From Paroedura picta (lineage: Eukaryota > Chordata > Lepidosauria > Squamata > Gekkonidae), in the NCBI RefSeq assembly GCF_049243985.1, contig NC_135371.1, forward strand, positions 947,501 to 1,011,500: 64,000 nt of DNA, written 5' to 3'. The translations under genes were made by a program, and so were the position numbers. The notes under the pieces are model-generated. The model was not told the origin of the DNA, did no database searches, and was given only the letters and a program-made list of their open reading frames with translations. Shown in pieces: positions 1 to 8,925 of the stretch (positions are counted from its first letter, which is position 1; every line of letters begins with the position of its first letter).

Positions 1-176
1 TACCCAAAGGAATCTCCAAGTGGCTTGCAATTGCCTTCCCCTCCTCTCCCCACAAGTGGAGCTCTGACAGAACTGTGACTGGCCCAAGGCCACCCAGCTA
101 GCTGCTTGTGGAGGAGGAGTGGGGAATCAAACCCGGTCTCCAGATTAGAGGCTGCTGCTCTTAACCACAACACTCC
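1..176 (-). mobile_element. Sauria SINE, head-side part
   Basis: The text runs tail-first, from the body (AAGTGGCTTGCAATTGCC) through the CCCAAGGCCACCCAGCTAGC block to a tRNA-like head with an inverted B box (AATCAAACCCGG) and TTAACCAC. This is the order expected of a Sauria SINE on the minus strand. The tail itself lies outside the window. Confidence 0.75.
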
Positions 177-204
177 CAACAAAGAATGTTGGTGTGTGTG
201 TTTA

Positions 205-630
205 CTTATTTTATTTGATATTTATTTATTTTAGATTTTTATACCGCCCTTCCCTACAGCTCTGGGCGGTTTACATAAAACACTGTGGAACACTTACATA
301 GAACACTATCAATATCAATATAACCATAACATACCAGCCAGAACAACTAGAACAGTATTTCAACAATAACTTTGACACTCCCTTGTTAGGTTCGATCGCT
401 CCATCTGGTGGGGGGGGGGGGGGGAGAGGGAGGAACCTGTAGATGTTGTGGGTCAGTCGGCCCCACCAAATGCCTGGCGGAAGAGCTCCCTTTTGCAGGC
501 CCTGCGGAATTGTGGAAGTTCCGGCAGGGCCCTGATCTCTTCGGGGAGCTCCTTCCACCAGGTGGGGGCCAGGACTGAAAAGGCCCTGGCCCTTGTTGAG
601 GTCCAATGTGCTGACGTGTTGTATGATAAT
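205..630 (+). repeat. Unclassified interspersed repeat, family 1, copy 1
   Basis: It begins with a T/A-rich stretch and ATACCGCCCTTCC...GGGCGGTTTACA, then passes into a block about feeble gene-like text (GGCCCTGATCTCTTCGGGGA, GGTGGGGGCCAGGACTGAAA). The same two-part structure recurs at 26757-27360 and, shorter, at 4690-4830. I cannot assign the family; a LINE-related origin is possible. It contains a run of about 14 G at 411-424. Confidence 0.5.
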
Positions 631-679
631 CGGTTTCCTTTTCAGCCCCTCTGGAGATCGCAGGAGGAAAAGTTCTCAC

Positions 680-1114
680 CTGCCCTTCCTGGCTCAGGAG
701 GAAGCCTTCGGCCTGAGCCACCGCCGGGGAGCTGGTCTCCATCCCGCACTCCCGGACCCAGCCCTGCATCTCCAGGGGCACGACGGCCAGGAACTGCTCC
801 AGGACCACCGGGCCGAGCACCTCCTTGGTGGACCTTCCGGCCTCCGGCTCCTGATGACAAAGATCGTGGACTCGGCAGCAAAGCTCCTGGGGCCCCCCAG
901 CCTTCTGGCAGGAAAAGGGCCCGACGGTCTCAGGCCGTGCATCGGGGCAGGGCGGGGCTGGGCTCGGGATCCTGGGTGCGGATCGAGCCCAGAGTTCCTC
1001 ATTCTTCACAGTGTGCAGCGTATGGACTCCTTTGTCGGCCTCGGGGCCCGCTGCTTCATGCCGTTCCATCTCATCAGGCCAGCCTCCCACCGGGCAGACG
1101 AATCTCGTTCTCTT
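680..1114 (-). CDS. SCAN-domain exon of a zinc-finger type gene
   Basis: From the ATG at 1069 the minus strand is open for 130 codons up to a donor (GGGCAG|GTGAGAA) at 680, ending in phase 0. Residues about 53-126 match a SCAN domain: ELCCRVHDLCHQ, then STKEVLGPVVLEQFLAVVP, EMQGWVRECGMETSS, and AEGFLLSQ. SCAN domains mediate dimerisation of C2H2 zinc-finger transcription factors. The leader before it (AGPEADKG) is also typical of squamate SCAN proteins. The usual tryptophan after CHQ is missing and the domain is one residue shorter there, so it may be diverged. A plausible acceptor (CCATGCCTCAG) sits just right of 1114. Finger exons would lie beyond the left edge of the window. Confidence 0.7.
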
Positions 1115-1892
1115 CTGAGGCATGGAGTGGAGAGCTGGGAAGGCAACCGCAAGGCCCGACGCTGAGCAAGCCCAGGGGGTCTCCGGACCAGAGAGAGCAG
1201 AGGAGGCCCCCTTCAGCTCTCCCCATCCATTGGAGCCACCCCCCCCCCCGGAGCGAAGGCAAGAGGCGGCTCCCCTGGAGGGCCTGCAATGGGGCAGCAA
1301 TGGGGCAGGGAGGCCGGGGCCTCCTGGAGAACCCCGGAAGAGCTCTGGAAATAGCTAAACTCTTTGACGCTTCAAGGGGGCAGTGCTTCGGCAAACCCCC
1401 TCCTCAGCGGTGCAATTCAATCGGAGCACCCCAGAAATTATCCATAGGGGACCCCACAGCCCCAGAGGGAGGGGAGGGGAGGGGAGGGGCCAGATCCAGG
1501 GTGGGCAACTCCTGGGGAGTGGGGGTGGCGCCCAGGGAGGGCAGGGGCCTCAGGGGGGGGAGGGTCAGGCCTTTTCTTCGGTGTGTGTCTGGGGGGGGGA
1601 CTGACCTCTGACACCTGGAGGTAATTCCGGGGGATCCCCAGGCCCTGCCTGGAGGGTGGCATCCCTGGACCCCCCTGGGGCACAGGGCCACCGAGCCCCC
1701 CCTCCCCAGCAGCCCTTTCCTCCGGGGGGGGGCTGAGCTCTGTGGCCAGGAGAGGGGGGGTCACTCATTCCGGGAGGTCTCCCGGTCGCGCCTGGAGGCT
1801 GGCACCCTGCTGGACAGCCCCTCCGCAGCCGGCCAGGCGACCCCCGCCCCCCCGCAGCCCCCCTGGGGTCTCCCCGCAGCCCCCCGACTCAC
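1115..1892 (-). other. Intron 1 of the SCAN gene, C/G-rich
   Basis: No coding signal is convincing here. From about 1595 to 1800 it holds inverted copies of the C-rich unit that forms the tandem array at 2099-2705. The remaining open frames on both strands are low-complexity proline/glycine reading of G and C runs. Confidence 0.4.
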
Positions 1893-1960
1893 CCGCTCGG
1901 CAGGACGGGGCTCCGGAGGGGAGGGGAGGGGGAGGGACTCCGGGCCGGACGTGACGTCAC
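1893..1960 (-). promoter_or_regulatory. First exon and CRE promoter of the SCAN gene
   Basis: On the minus strand a full CRE palindrome, TGACGTCA (1952-1959), lies about 60 bp upstream of a strong donor, GAGCGG|GTGAGTC, whose exon side begins at 1893. The surroundings are CpG-bearing and GC-rich. This is the expected form of a TATA-less promoter plus short non-coding exon 1. The transcription start is inferred, not seen. Confidence 0.5.
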
Positions 1961-2098
1961 AGCGCCGCCCTCCCGCCTCCCGCTCTAGGATCCCGCACTC
2001 GCTGCCTTTAACCCTCCCTCCGCCAAGCAGCGGCCAGGACCGGCAAGGGGGGGCAGCCCCCCAGCCCCCCCCCATATTCCAGATTCAATCCTGCGCGT

Positions 2099-2705
2099 GC
2101 CAACCTCCAGGGGGGACCTGGGGATCCCCCGGAATGACCCCCCCTCTCCAGACGGCAGAGATCTGCCCCCCCCCGGAGAAAGGGCTGCTGGGGGGGGGCT
2201 CTGTGGCCTTGGACCCCACTGAGGGTCAGGGATGCCAGCCTCCAGGCAGGGCCTGGGGACCCCCTGGAATTGCAGCTCCTCTCCAGACGGCAGAGATCAG
2301 TGCCCCCCCCCCCGTGGCCTTCTGCCCCAGGGAGGTCTAGGGATGCCAGCCTCCAGGGGGGACCTGGGGATCCCCCGGAAGGACCCCCCCTCTCCAGACG
2401 GCAGAGATCTGCCCCCCCCCCGGAACAAGGGCTGCTGGGGGGGGCTCTGTGGCCTTGGACCCCCCTGAGGGTCAGGGATGCCAGACTCCAGGGGGGGCCT
2501 GGGGATCCCCCGGAATGACCCCTCCTCTCCAGACTGCAGAGATCAGTGCCCCCCCCCCCCGGTGGCCTTCTGCCCCAGGGAGGTCTAGGGATGCCAGCCT
2601 CCAGGGGGGACCTGGGGATCCCCCGGAAGGACCCCTCCTCTCCAGACGGCAGAGGTCACCCCGCCCCAGGAAAAGAGGCCTGCTTTGGAAGGAGGCCTCT
2701 GGGGT
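2099..2705. repeat. C-rich higher-order tandem repeat (135 + 111 bp dimer)
   Basis: The phrase GCCAGCCTCCAGG (first copy GCCAACC) starts at 2099, 2234, 2345, 2480 and 2593. Spacings are 135, 111, 135 and 113 bp, so long and short units alternate and the true period is about 246-248 bp. Each unit continues with GACCTGGGGATCCCCCGGAA, a C run, CTCTCCAGACGGCAGAGATC and another C run. The unit resembles an interspersed repeat seen singly at 18888, 23330, 41040 and 51965. Confidence 0.8.
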
Positions 2706-3346
2706 CCCTGCCCTCCCCGGATTCTATGCTGCAGCCTCATTTGGAAGACTGGGCTCCGTTCTGGACCCCGTAACTCCCAAAGGCCCTTCCAGAGCTGGAG
2801 GGCAACCAAGAGGGTGAGGGGGGTCGGAGCGCCGTTCCTGGGACACAAGGCTGAAGTCCGGGATCCTGCCTCCCCCAGGGGCCAGCCGGCTCCTCTGCAG
2901 GGCCAGTCCTGGGACTCAAACTTAGTTCGGCCTGAAGATGCGTGCATGCAGACAGAAACTTATGCCCGGATTTAAACTTGGTTGGTGTTCATATTCTGGA
3001 CTCAAATTCACTCTTCCTGACCAAGTGTGCCTGCACACGGAACCTGAGACCCAAAATTCCACATGAAGGGAGGTGCCCTTGGAGTCCGAATCTGTTCTGC
3101 TTCAGACCAACTTGGTTCCCCCCCCCCCCCGTTCCATGTTTCCCCCCAGGGCATGATGGGCACAGGCTGAGGAGTTTGTGTGAAGGCAGAGATTTCTGGC
3201 CCCTGTGTGGCTACTGGAGGGGAGCGGGGAACTCCCTGCCGCCCTAAGGAAGCCACGAGGAGGCCGAGGGGTCCAGTGTGTGGGCCGGGGGGGCGGGGGC
3301 TGGGTTCTGGTGGGACGCTGTGCTGGGAAACCTGCGCAAGAAAACC
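2706..3346. other. Non-coding stretch with a weak LINE remnant
   Basis: About 2730-2815 resembles an old CR1 reverse-transcriptase tail (GGAAGACTGGGCTCCGTTCT, GGAGGGCAACCAAGAGGG). The rest shows no gene, only short open frames and a C run at 3119-3130. A plus-strand transcript could end at the following AATAAA, but I could not find its exons. Confidence 0.3.
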
Positions 3347-3352
3347 AATAAA
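3347..3352 (+). terminator. Possible plus-strand poly(A) signal
   Basis: AATAAA in the context AAAACCAATAAAGCTGTGCC. It lies 43 bp from the minus-strand poly(A) signal at 3395 and points toward it, the arrangement of convergent genes. No plus-strand exon could be assigned, so this may be chance. Confidence 0.25.
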
Positions 3353-3374
3353 GCTGTGCCAGAGACAACGTCGA

Positions 3375-3531
3375 AATGATGCCCTCAGGCAGCGTTTATT
3401 GCTCCCGAAGCCCAGGGAGGAAGCATCCTCGAAGGCCCTGCCGTTAATTCCACACCCGCTGGACTCCAGGAGAATCTGCTGAGGAGTTCTTGCCCTTCAG
3501 CGCTTTCTTCCGTCTTTTTTGCCAGGAGTCG
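3375..3531 (-). CDS. Exon 5 (terminal) of the small cysteine-rich gene
   Basis: The acceptor TTCCTTTTCTGTTTCAG ends just right of 3531, with a strong pyrimidine tract. If exon 3 is included upstream, the frame has already stopped in exon 4 and this exon is 3' UTR. If exon 3 is skipped, exon 4 stays open and this exon adds a short basic tail (GKKDGRKR) before a stop, giving a 79-residue product. Another frame reads DSWQKRRKKALKGKNSS. The poly(A) signal at 3395 lies inside it. Confidence 0.45.
3395..3400 (-). terminator. Poly(A) signal of the cysteine-rich gene
   Basis: On the minus strand AATAAA (plus-strand TTTATT) follows the last exon, about 130 bp after its acceptor. The transcript would end near 3375. 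Confidence 0.5.
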
Positions 3532-4177
3532 CTGAAACAGAAAAGGAAGAGACAGAATGGATAACTCAAACATGACTCTAGAAGAAAAGCCCGGAACGTT
3601 TGCAGTCCCCCCGTCTCAAGACAGACTCCAGGCCAAATGATCGGAAGCGGGGCCTCCTCGGGAGTGGTCCCACAGCCCTACCGTGTTCCTCCCTCTCTTA
3701 AGTTCCCCTGCCCCACTTCTTGAGAACCTCTGGGCAGTCCGCAGTTGCTTTCTTCTACTTCTAACTGGCTTGATGGTGGATTGAATGGCGGTTTACAGTC
3801 TAACGGGTCATTCAGGCATTGGGACCTGTGAGATCTGCAGTGCCAGCGTCTGCCAGGACTCTCCCTCTCTCCTCCCTCTTTATCAAGTGGGTTCTGTTCT
3901 CAGTGGGGCCAGCGTGATGCTGACGTGGCTAGGATGTGAAACTAGTTCTGGGGGTCGCTGGGTTAGTCTGCAGTAGCAGCAGAAAAGAGCCAGAGGCCAG
4001 GAGCAGAAAAATCTGGGGCAGGGGAGGAGCTGTCAGGCGTCCCCTCTCACTTCCTCAGGTGCAGCTAGGATGAGAGTCCACCTGCCCTTCTGTCACAAGG
4101 TGGGCAGAGCTCCATTCTGTGCGGCTAAATGCAGTGCCTCCCAGGGAGATACACCCAGACGGGTAGCCGTGTTGGTC

Positions 4178-4335
4178 ATCCTGGAGCAGGAGAGTCCAGG
4201 AGCACCTTAAAGACGAGCCAAATTGGAGGCAGGGGAGGAGTTTTCATCCCTTTCTGCTCAATGCCTGATCAAGCGAGCAGTGACCCCAGACAGCTCCTCC
4301 CCTGCCACAAATTCTGTTAGTCTGCGTTGTAATAC
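4178..4335. repeat. Foldback repeat remnant
   Basis: The left arm GAGTCCAGGAGCACCTTAAA and the right part CTCCCCTGCCACAAATTCTG are halves of a palindromic repeat, better preserved at 16888-17050. It lies in intron 4 of the cysteine-rich gene. Confidence 0.45.
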
Positions 4336-4402
4336 CGGCCTTTCTGTGCTTGGAGAGCAACTGATGTTGCTGCTGTTTTTACTTCAGGGCTGATGGACTC
4401 TC

Positions 4403-4488
4403 TGGAGCAGGGGTGGCCCCTGGGGCTCATGGGAATTGTAGTCCATGGGCACCTGGAAAGCCACAGTTTGGCCACCCCTGCTCCAGAG
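4403..4488. mobile_element. Short palindromic MITE, hAT-like
   Basis: GCAGGGGTGGCC at the left and GGCCACCCCTGC at the right form inverted ends around GGGAATTGTAGTCCATGGGC. The interior phrase is shared with the MITEs at 11389, 32511, 52475 and 58207. No clear target duplication was identified. Confidence 0.55.
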
Positions 4489-4546
4489 CTTCCTCAAGAG
4501 CCGAATGTGAGTCCCCCAACCCCCCCCCCCAGCAATGTAAACTCAC

Positions 4547-4588
4547 CGGTGTGCCATTTTGGTGGGTCTCTTTCAGTAGCAGCAGCCC
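4547..4588 (-). CDS. Exon 4 of the small cysteine-rich gene
   Basis: A 42-bp exon between acceptor CTCTGTCCCTTTTGCAG and donor CACCG|GTGAGT, both strong. In the phase carried from exon 3 it adds WGCCY and stops at 4573-4575. The stop is only 26 bp from the next junction, so it would not be expected to trigger nonsense-mediated decay. Confidence 0.5.
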
Positions 4589-4689
4589 CTGCAAAAGGGA
4601 CAGAGAGAGCTGACATGTCGAAGGCAGAAGGGCAAGTTCATTGGAATATTCTGGCATCGCTACTGAGAGAGAGCTGGTGGGGGTTATTT

Positions 4690-4830
4690 TTGGCCCTGAC
4701 CACAGGCCCCGTCGAATAGCTCCATCCTGATCTCCCTCGGGAGCACATCCCACAAGACGGGGCCAGGGTCGAAAAGACCCCAGTCCTTTTCAAGGGCAAT
4801 CTCCTCTCCTTTGGGCTGGAGGTCCTGGGC
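4690..4830 (+). repeat. Unclassified interspersed repeat, family 1, copy 3
   Basis: TAGCTCCATCCTGATCTCCC, GGGCCAGGGTCGAAAAGACC and the following text match the right half of the repeat at 205-630 (GGGGGCCAGGACTGAAAAGG). It is a shorter and more diverged copy, in intron 3 of the cysteine-rich gene. Confidence 0.45.
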
Positions 4831-5046
4831 TCTGGGGCGAATATAAGGGGAGCTCCCGGGATGCCCCCTCCACCCCCCACCAGCAACACCAGTGGACCTG
4901 GCAACCCTCGAGCCCCGTCAACGCATGCGTTTCGGGTCTGGTCCTGGAAACAGCCATGAAGTAAGGAAGCCAAAGCAGAGCAGAGCATCCGTGAGGAAAC
5001 AGCGATGGATGGATAAGGATTCCTTTCCCCCTCCCCATCAACTTAC

Positions 5047-5068
5047 CACTGCAAGGGCCCGTAGCAGC
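5047..5068 (-). CDS. Exon 3 (22-bp microexon) of the small cysteine-rich gene
   Basis: It is flanked by acceptor ATTGCCTTTCCTTTTCAG and donor GCAGTG|GTAAGT. With the single G left by exon 2 it reads GCYGPLQ and leaves two bases for exon 4. Its start (GCTGCTAC) resembles that of exon 4 (GCTGCTGCTAC), which may mean that one arose from the other. Confidence 0.5.
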
Positions 5069-5339
5069 CTGAAAAGGAAAGGCAATAAACGAAGGATCAG
5101 TTAACGTGGTGGTGGAAGGTTCAATTAGCTGACGGGAGCTTCCCTCTGGGTTTCGGAGGTGCTCAGTGGGTCTCTCTGTGCCCAGGGCACGGACCTTCCT
5201 ACCCCTGCCTGGCCCAAGGGCATCTCCACGTTCTCATTGGCCTCGCTTGCCTGTTCCTGTTGTGTATTTTCTGTTCTGTGCGTGTTGTGCTCCCTCCAGT
5301 GGTCGATTCAGTATTACATCGCTTGATGTCTTTGTGTCA

Positions 5340-5640
5340 CAATGCCCGCGAGAACAGCTTTCAAGGGGGACTAGACAGATTCGTGGAGGATAAGTTATTA
5401 ATGGCTACCAGCCCTGGTGACTGAGGTGCACTCAGCCTCTGAATCCCAGCTGCAGGAGGCAGGATCAGGGAAGGCCTCAGCCTCTATGCCTGGTTGGACA
5501 TTGTGGGAGATGGAGGCAGGGATAAATGGACTACTGGCCTGACCCAACAGGGCTCTTCTGGTGTTTTTAGGAAGGCCTCGGCCTCTCTACCTTGTGGTGG
5601 GCCCTCCAGAGGAACCGGCTGGCCCCTGGGTGAGGCAGGA
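5340..5640 (+). mobile_element. CR1-type LINE 3' end, old
   Basis: The text AAGGGGGACTAGACAGATTC, ATGGCTACCAGCCCTGGTGA, GAATCCCAGCTGCAGGAGGC and GACCCAACAGGGCTCTTCTG follows a degraded CR1-like 3' end also seen at 17640-17860. It lies in intron 2 of the cysteine-rich gene. Confidence 0.5.
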
Positions 5641-5723
5641 TATGGAACTAGATGGGCGGACTCAAATTCTTATGAGTCTCACTGGTATTGGTAGACTATG
5701 CATAATATAAACAAAATGCTCAC

Positions 5724-5782
5724 CTCGATTGCACGGATTATAACATGGGGGCCAGCAGGGACGGCAGATCGAAGGGCAACAT
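5724..5782 (-). CDS. Exon 2 of the small cysteine-rich gene
   Basis: A 59-bp exon with acceptor TCTTCCTCTTCTCTAG and donor AATCGAG|GTGAGC. After the two bases left by exon 1 it reads RCCPSICRPCWPPCYNPCNR: seven cysteines in 20 codons, with repeated CxxC and CxxxC spacing. This is the core of the protein. The frame is set by exon 1, not chosen to fit. Confidence 0.55.
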
Positions 5783-6380
5783 CTAGAGAAGAGGAAGAGC
5801 CCCGTCATGACATGGTGCAAATGGGAAAGGGCTTTGTGGGACCCCCTCTGTCCCCAGGCAAAAAGGCAGCCCTTAAAATATCGCTGACTTGTCAGGAGTT
5901 CACCCGGCCTCTCGTCCAGCAGCTTGTCCCGCTGGCTCAAGAACTGCTCAGTTCCTCACATAGTCCCCGGACCAAACCCCTCCCTCCCTCCCTCCCTCCC
6001 ACGTCTTGTGCTGGCTGGCTGCAGGCGGGGAGGGGCCCAGGCAGTGCAAACGCTGAGGAAACGCTCACCCCAGGGCTGGTCCCCCCGCATCAGTACAGGT
6101 CTGTTTGAAAACACATTTGTGTTCTATCAAGACCCAACCTTAAGCCTCATTTCCCAATTCAATTTGGGAGGATTTAAGTTTTTTCTCTCCCCTTTTCTTT
6201 GGTTTGTGTTGACCTTGGGCCAATCACACGACCTCACAGGGCCGTTGTGTAGCTTAAAGGGAGGAGAAGGAGGACATCAGCGGCTCTGGAGGTGAAAGGC
6301 AGGATATAAATCAAGACACGAAGATATAAATAAAGAAACATCTTATATTACTACACGCTCCCAGTGTGTGACTCTGCCAG

Positions 6381-6382
6381 GA

Positions 6383-6466
<84 letters not shown>

Positions 6467-6468
6467 AA
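6381..6468 (+). repeat. (GAAA)n microsatellite
   Basis: About 22 uninterrupted copies of GAAA, within intron 1 of the minus-strand cysteine-rich gene, about 120 bp past the exon 1 donor. The open frames read through it (KERKKERK and SFFLSFFL) are artefacts. Confidence 0.95.
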
Positions 6469-6585
6469 TGCCCGCCTCTCCAATTCCCAACAGGAGACTT
6501 CTCCAGGCGCCCTGCCCTGTGCCCGCCCAGAGGACTCCATGGCCTCCATGCCGTACTTGGAGCCCGGCTCCCTCACCTCCCTTAC

Positions 6586-6689
6586 CTGCGAGCGCAGCCA
6601 CCCATCAGGAAAGAGCCTCGTCCACGTCCAAGCAAGCTGCTGAGTGTCTCCACCGACTTCTTCTCCTTCTGCCACTTCTGCTCCGACAT
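6586..6689 (-). CDS. Exon 1 of an unrecognised small cysteine-rich protein gene
   Basis: The ATG at 6689 opens 34 codons (MSEQKWQKEKKSVETL...) to a strong donor, CGCAG|GTAAGG, at 6586, leaving two bases. Joined to exons 2-4 this gives 66 codons, ending WGCCY. A second ATG inside the exon (MGGCAR) gives a 38-residue product with ten cysteines. That second start is favoured if the TATA-like box at 6703 is used, because transcription would begin about 30 bp downstream, past the first ATG. Four introns all have good GT/AG sites and pyrimidine tracts. I do not recognise the family; a compact TATA-driven cysteine-rich gene would suit a testis or epidermal product, but that is a guess. Confidence 0.5.
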
Positions 6690-6702
6690 CCAGGGGGAAG
6701 CT

Positions 6703-6709
6703 TAAATAG
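6703..6709 (-). promoter_or_regulatory. TATA-like box of the cysteine-rich gene
   Basis: On the minus strand the sequence reads GGCTATTTAAGC, beginning 20 bp upstream of the first ATG. A GT-rich motif (GGGTGGGGTTG) lies about 30-40 bp further upstream. Placement relative to the ATG implies a start downstream of the first methionine. Confidence 0.4.
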
Positions 6710-6969
6710 CCGGCCAGGGTTGCCTCACACTCAACCCCACCCTGGCGGAGGAGAGAGGAGGGGGCCTGGCTTGGCCAGCTGCCAGCCTGACTTCTGTGTT
6801 TCTCGGAGGGCAAGGGGTGGTGGCTGGCCCCACTTTCCCCACTCCATGACCTTTTCAGCATGGGGCTGCCCCGTTGTGCGGAGGGGGCAAAGGGCTTTGG
6901 GGTGCCGGCAGGGGTTGAGAGAAAGCTGGGCTCTCCCACTGAAGCAGGAAAGACGCCCTTGTGCCCAGT

Positions 6970-7315
6970 TCTAGGTGGGCCTCTGATCCGGAGAGCCGCG
7001 TCGGGTTCCCCAAACCTCCTCCACAGGCAGCCAGCTGGGTGGCCTTGGACCAGCTGCAGATCTCGCAGCCTCCCCTCCCTCACAGGGTGGCCGTTTTGGG
7101 GAGAGGAAGGGGAGGCAATTGGAAGCCGCTTGGGGACTCCCTCAGGTAATAAAAAGTGGGGTATAAAAAACAGGTCTTTTCCTACACAACAAGAGCGGCA
7201 GGCAGGGCCAGCTAGTCAGTGTCGTGGTCAAGAGCAGCAGGCTCTCCTCTGGAGACCTGGGTTCAATTCCTCAGTCCATTTCCACAGCCAGCCAGCCTCT
7301 CTCTCTTTCACAGAA
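6970..7315 (+). mobile_element. Sauria SINE and an adjoining second SINE head
   Basis: 6970-7180 carries the SINE body in plus orientation (CAGCCAGCTGGGTGGCCTTG, TTGGAAGCCGCTTGGGGACT, GGGTATAAAAAACAGG). A second tRNA-like head starts near 7205 (AGTGTCGTGGTCAAGAGC...GGGTTCAATTCC) and breaks off at about 7310, where the CR1 array begins. Confidence 0.6.
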
Positions 7316-7323
7316 TCACAGAA

Positions 7324-8030
7324 TAGTTCAACAGTGGGATGGGCTGCCTAAGGAGGTGGGGGGCTCCCCCTCACTGGGGGTCTTCAAGCAGCGGCTTGAC
7401 AGATCCCTCTCCTGGATGCTGGAGGCTGACCCTGCACTGAACAGGGGGTGGGACTAGATGGCCTGCATGGCCCCTTCCCACTCTAGGATTCTAGGAGTCT
7501 AGTTCAGCAGTGGAAGGGGCTGCCTCAGAAGGTGGGGAGCTCCCCCTCACTGGCCGTCTTCAAGCAGCGGCTGGACAGATCCTTCTCCTGGATGCTGGAG
7601 GCTGATCCTGCACTGAGCAGGGGGTGGGACTAGATGGCCTGCATGGCCCCTTCCCACTCTAGGATTCTAGGAGTCTAGTTCAGCAGTGGAAGGGGCTGCC
7701 TAAGGAGGTTGGGAGCTCCCCCTCACTGGCCGTCTTCAAGCAGCGGCTGGACAAATCCTTCTCCTGGATGCTTGAGGCTGATCCTGCACTGAGCAGGGGG
7801 TGGACTAGATGGCCTGCATGGCCCCTTCCCACTCTAGGATTCTTGGAGTCTAGTTCAGCAGTGGGATGGGCTGCCTAAGGAGGTGGGGAGCTCCCCCTCA
7901 CTGGCTGTCTTCAAGCAGCGGCTGGACAGATCCTTCTCCTGGATGCTGGAGGCTGATCCTGCCCTGAGCAGGGGGTGGGACTAGATGGCCTCTACGGGCC
8001 CTTCCCACTTTAGGGCTCCAGGATTCTGTG
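7324..8030 (+). repeat. Tandem array of four CR1 3' ends, 176-bp period
   Basis: The phrase TAGTTCA(A/G)CAGTGG starts at 7324, 7500, 7676 and 7851, so the spacing is 176, 176 and 175 bp. Each unit carries the last codons of a CR1 ORF2 (GCTGCCTAAGGAGGT, TCTTCAAGCAGCGGC) and ends in GGACTAGATGGCC...CCCACTCTAGGATTCT. The regular junctions point to unequal tandem duplication, not four insertions. Confidence 0.85.
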
Positions 8031-8551
8031 TCTCACAAAAGCTCCTCCCCTGCCACAGGTTTTGTTAGCCTTTCAGAAGCTACTGGACTCTTTCCGATTC
8101 TTAAGTAGCTGCTTTCTTCTAACGGTTGGGCCTCTTCTTTGCCCACTGCTCTGCCTTACTCTGAGGGTCACAGTGCAGCCCCCCCCCAGCGTTCCAGAGA
8201 GAGAGAGGGGCAGCGGGTGTGTCTGAGGACAGAGGTCAGCAGGAGGGGAGATGGTCAACCGGGGGACAGAGGCGTGGACCCAACAGTTCTACAGAAAAGG
8301 GAAGTGGGGGCAGGGAGGGGAGCGGATGAGGAGTGGATTTCCCAACCAAATAACGTCAGCCGGTCTGTGGCCGCGTGGCTCTCACATGGTGTTCCAGAAG
8401 AGGGGTCGGCATCAAACCTGCTCTTCTCTCTGGGGAGACAAATATATTTAGGTACCTCACTGAAGCCCCAGTGGGTCCCCCCCCCCCCGCATGGGGTCCC
8501 AAAGCACTTTGCAACGGCCTCTTCTCCCCACGGCTTCTTCAACATCTAGAC

Positions 8552-8925
8552 CAGTGGTCCCCAACCTTTTTATCACCGGGGACCGGTCAATGCTTGACAA
8601 TTTTCACTGAGACCTGGGGGCAGGTAGTCTTTTGCCATGGGACGTTGCCGCCGCCTGAGCCCCTGCTCCACCTGCTTTCCTGCCGGCGCCCCTGACATCC
8701 CACTGCCCACTAGGGGGCGCTGCCAGCAGCATCTGTGCAGTGCCAGGCCGAGGGGGAGCCCCAGCCATGGTGGCTGCTGGAGAGCACCAAAGGTGAGCCG
8801 GCGGCAGAGTGGCAGGGCAGCCCCTGAGGCAGCAGCCAGGGAGGAGGACGAGGAGGAGCTGCGGACCGGCACCGACTGATCTACGGACCAGTACCGGTCC
8901 CCGGACCGGAGGTTGGGGACCACTG
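8552..8925. mobile_element. Non-autonomous hAT transposon with target duplication
   Basis: The ends are inverted repeats: CAGTGGTCCCCAACCT at the left, and its complement AGGTTGGGGACCACTG at the right. Flanking 8-bp duplications are ATCTAGAC (8544-8551) and ATCTAGAG (8926-8933), one base different. Length and 8-bp duplications fit hAT. The interior has no transposase. The open frames inside are not genes. Confidence 0.85.

Noticed and set aside
448-1611. 387-codon plus-strand open frame
   Set aside because: It is the GC-rich complement of the SCAN exon and intron, proline/serine-rich with no domain; the minus strand has the SCAN match and splice sites.
7324-8030. CRISPR-like array
   Set aside because: Units are contiguous CR1 tails without unique spacers, in a vertebrate genome.
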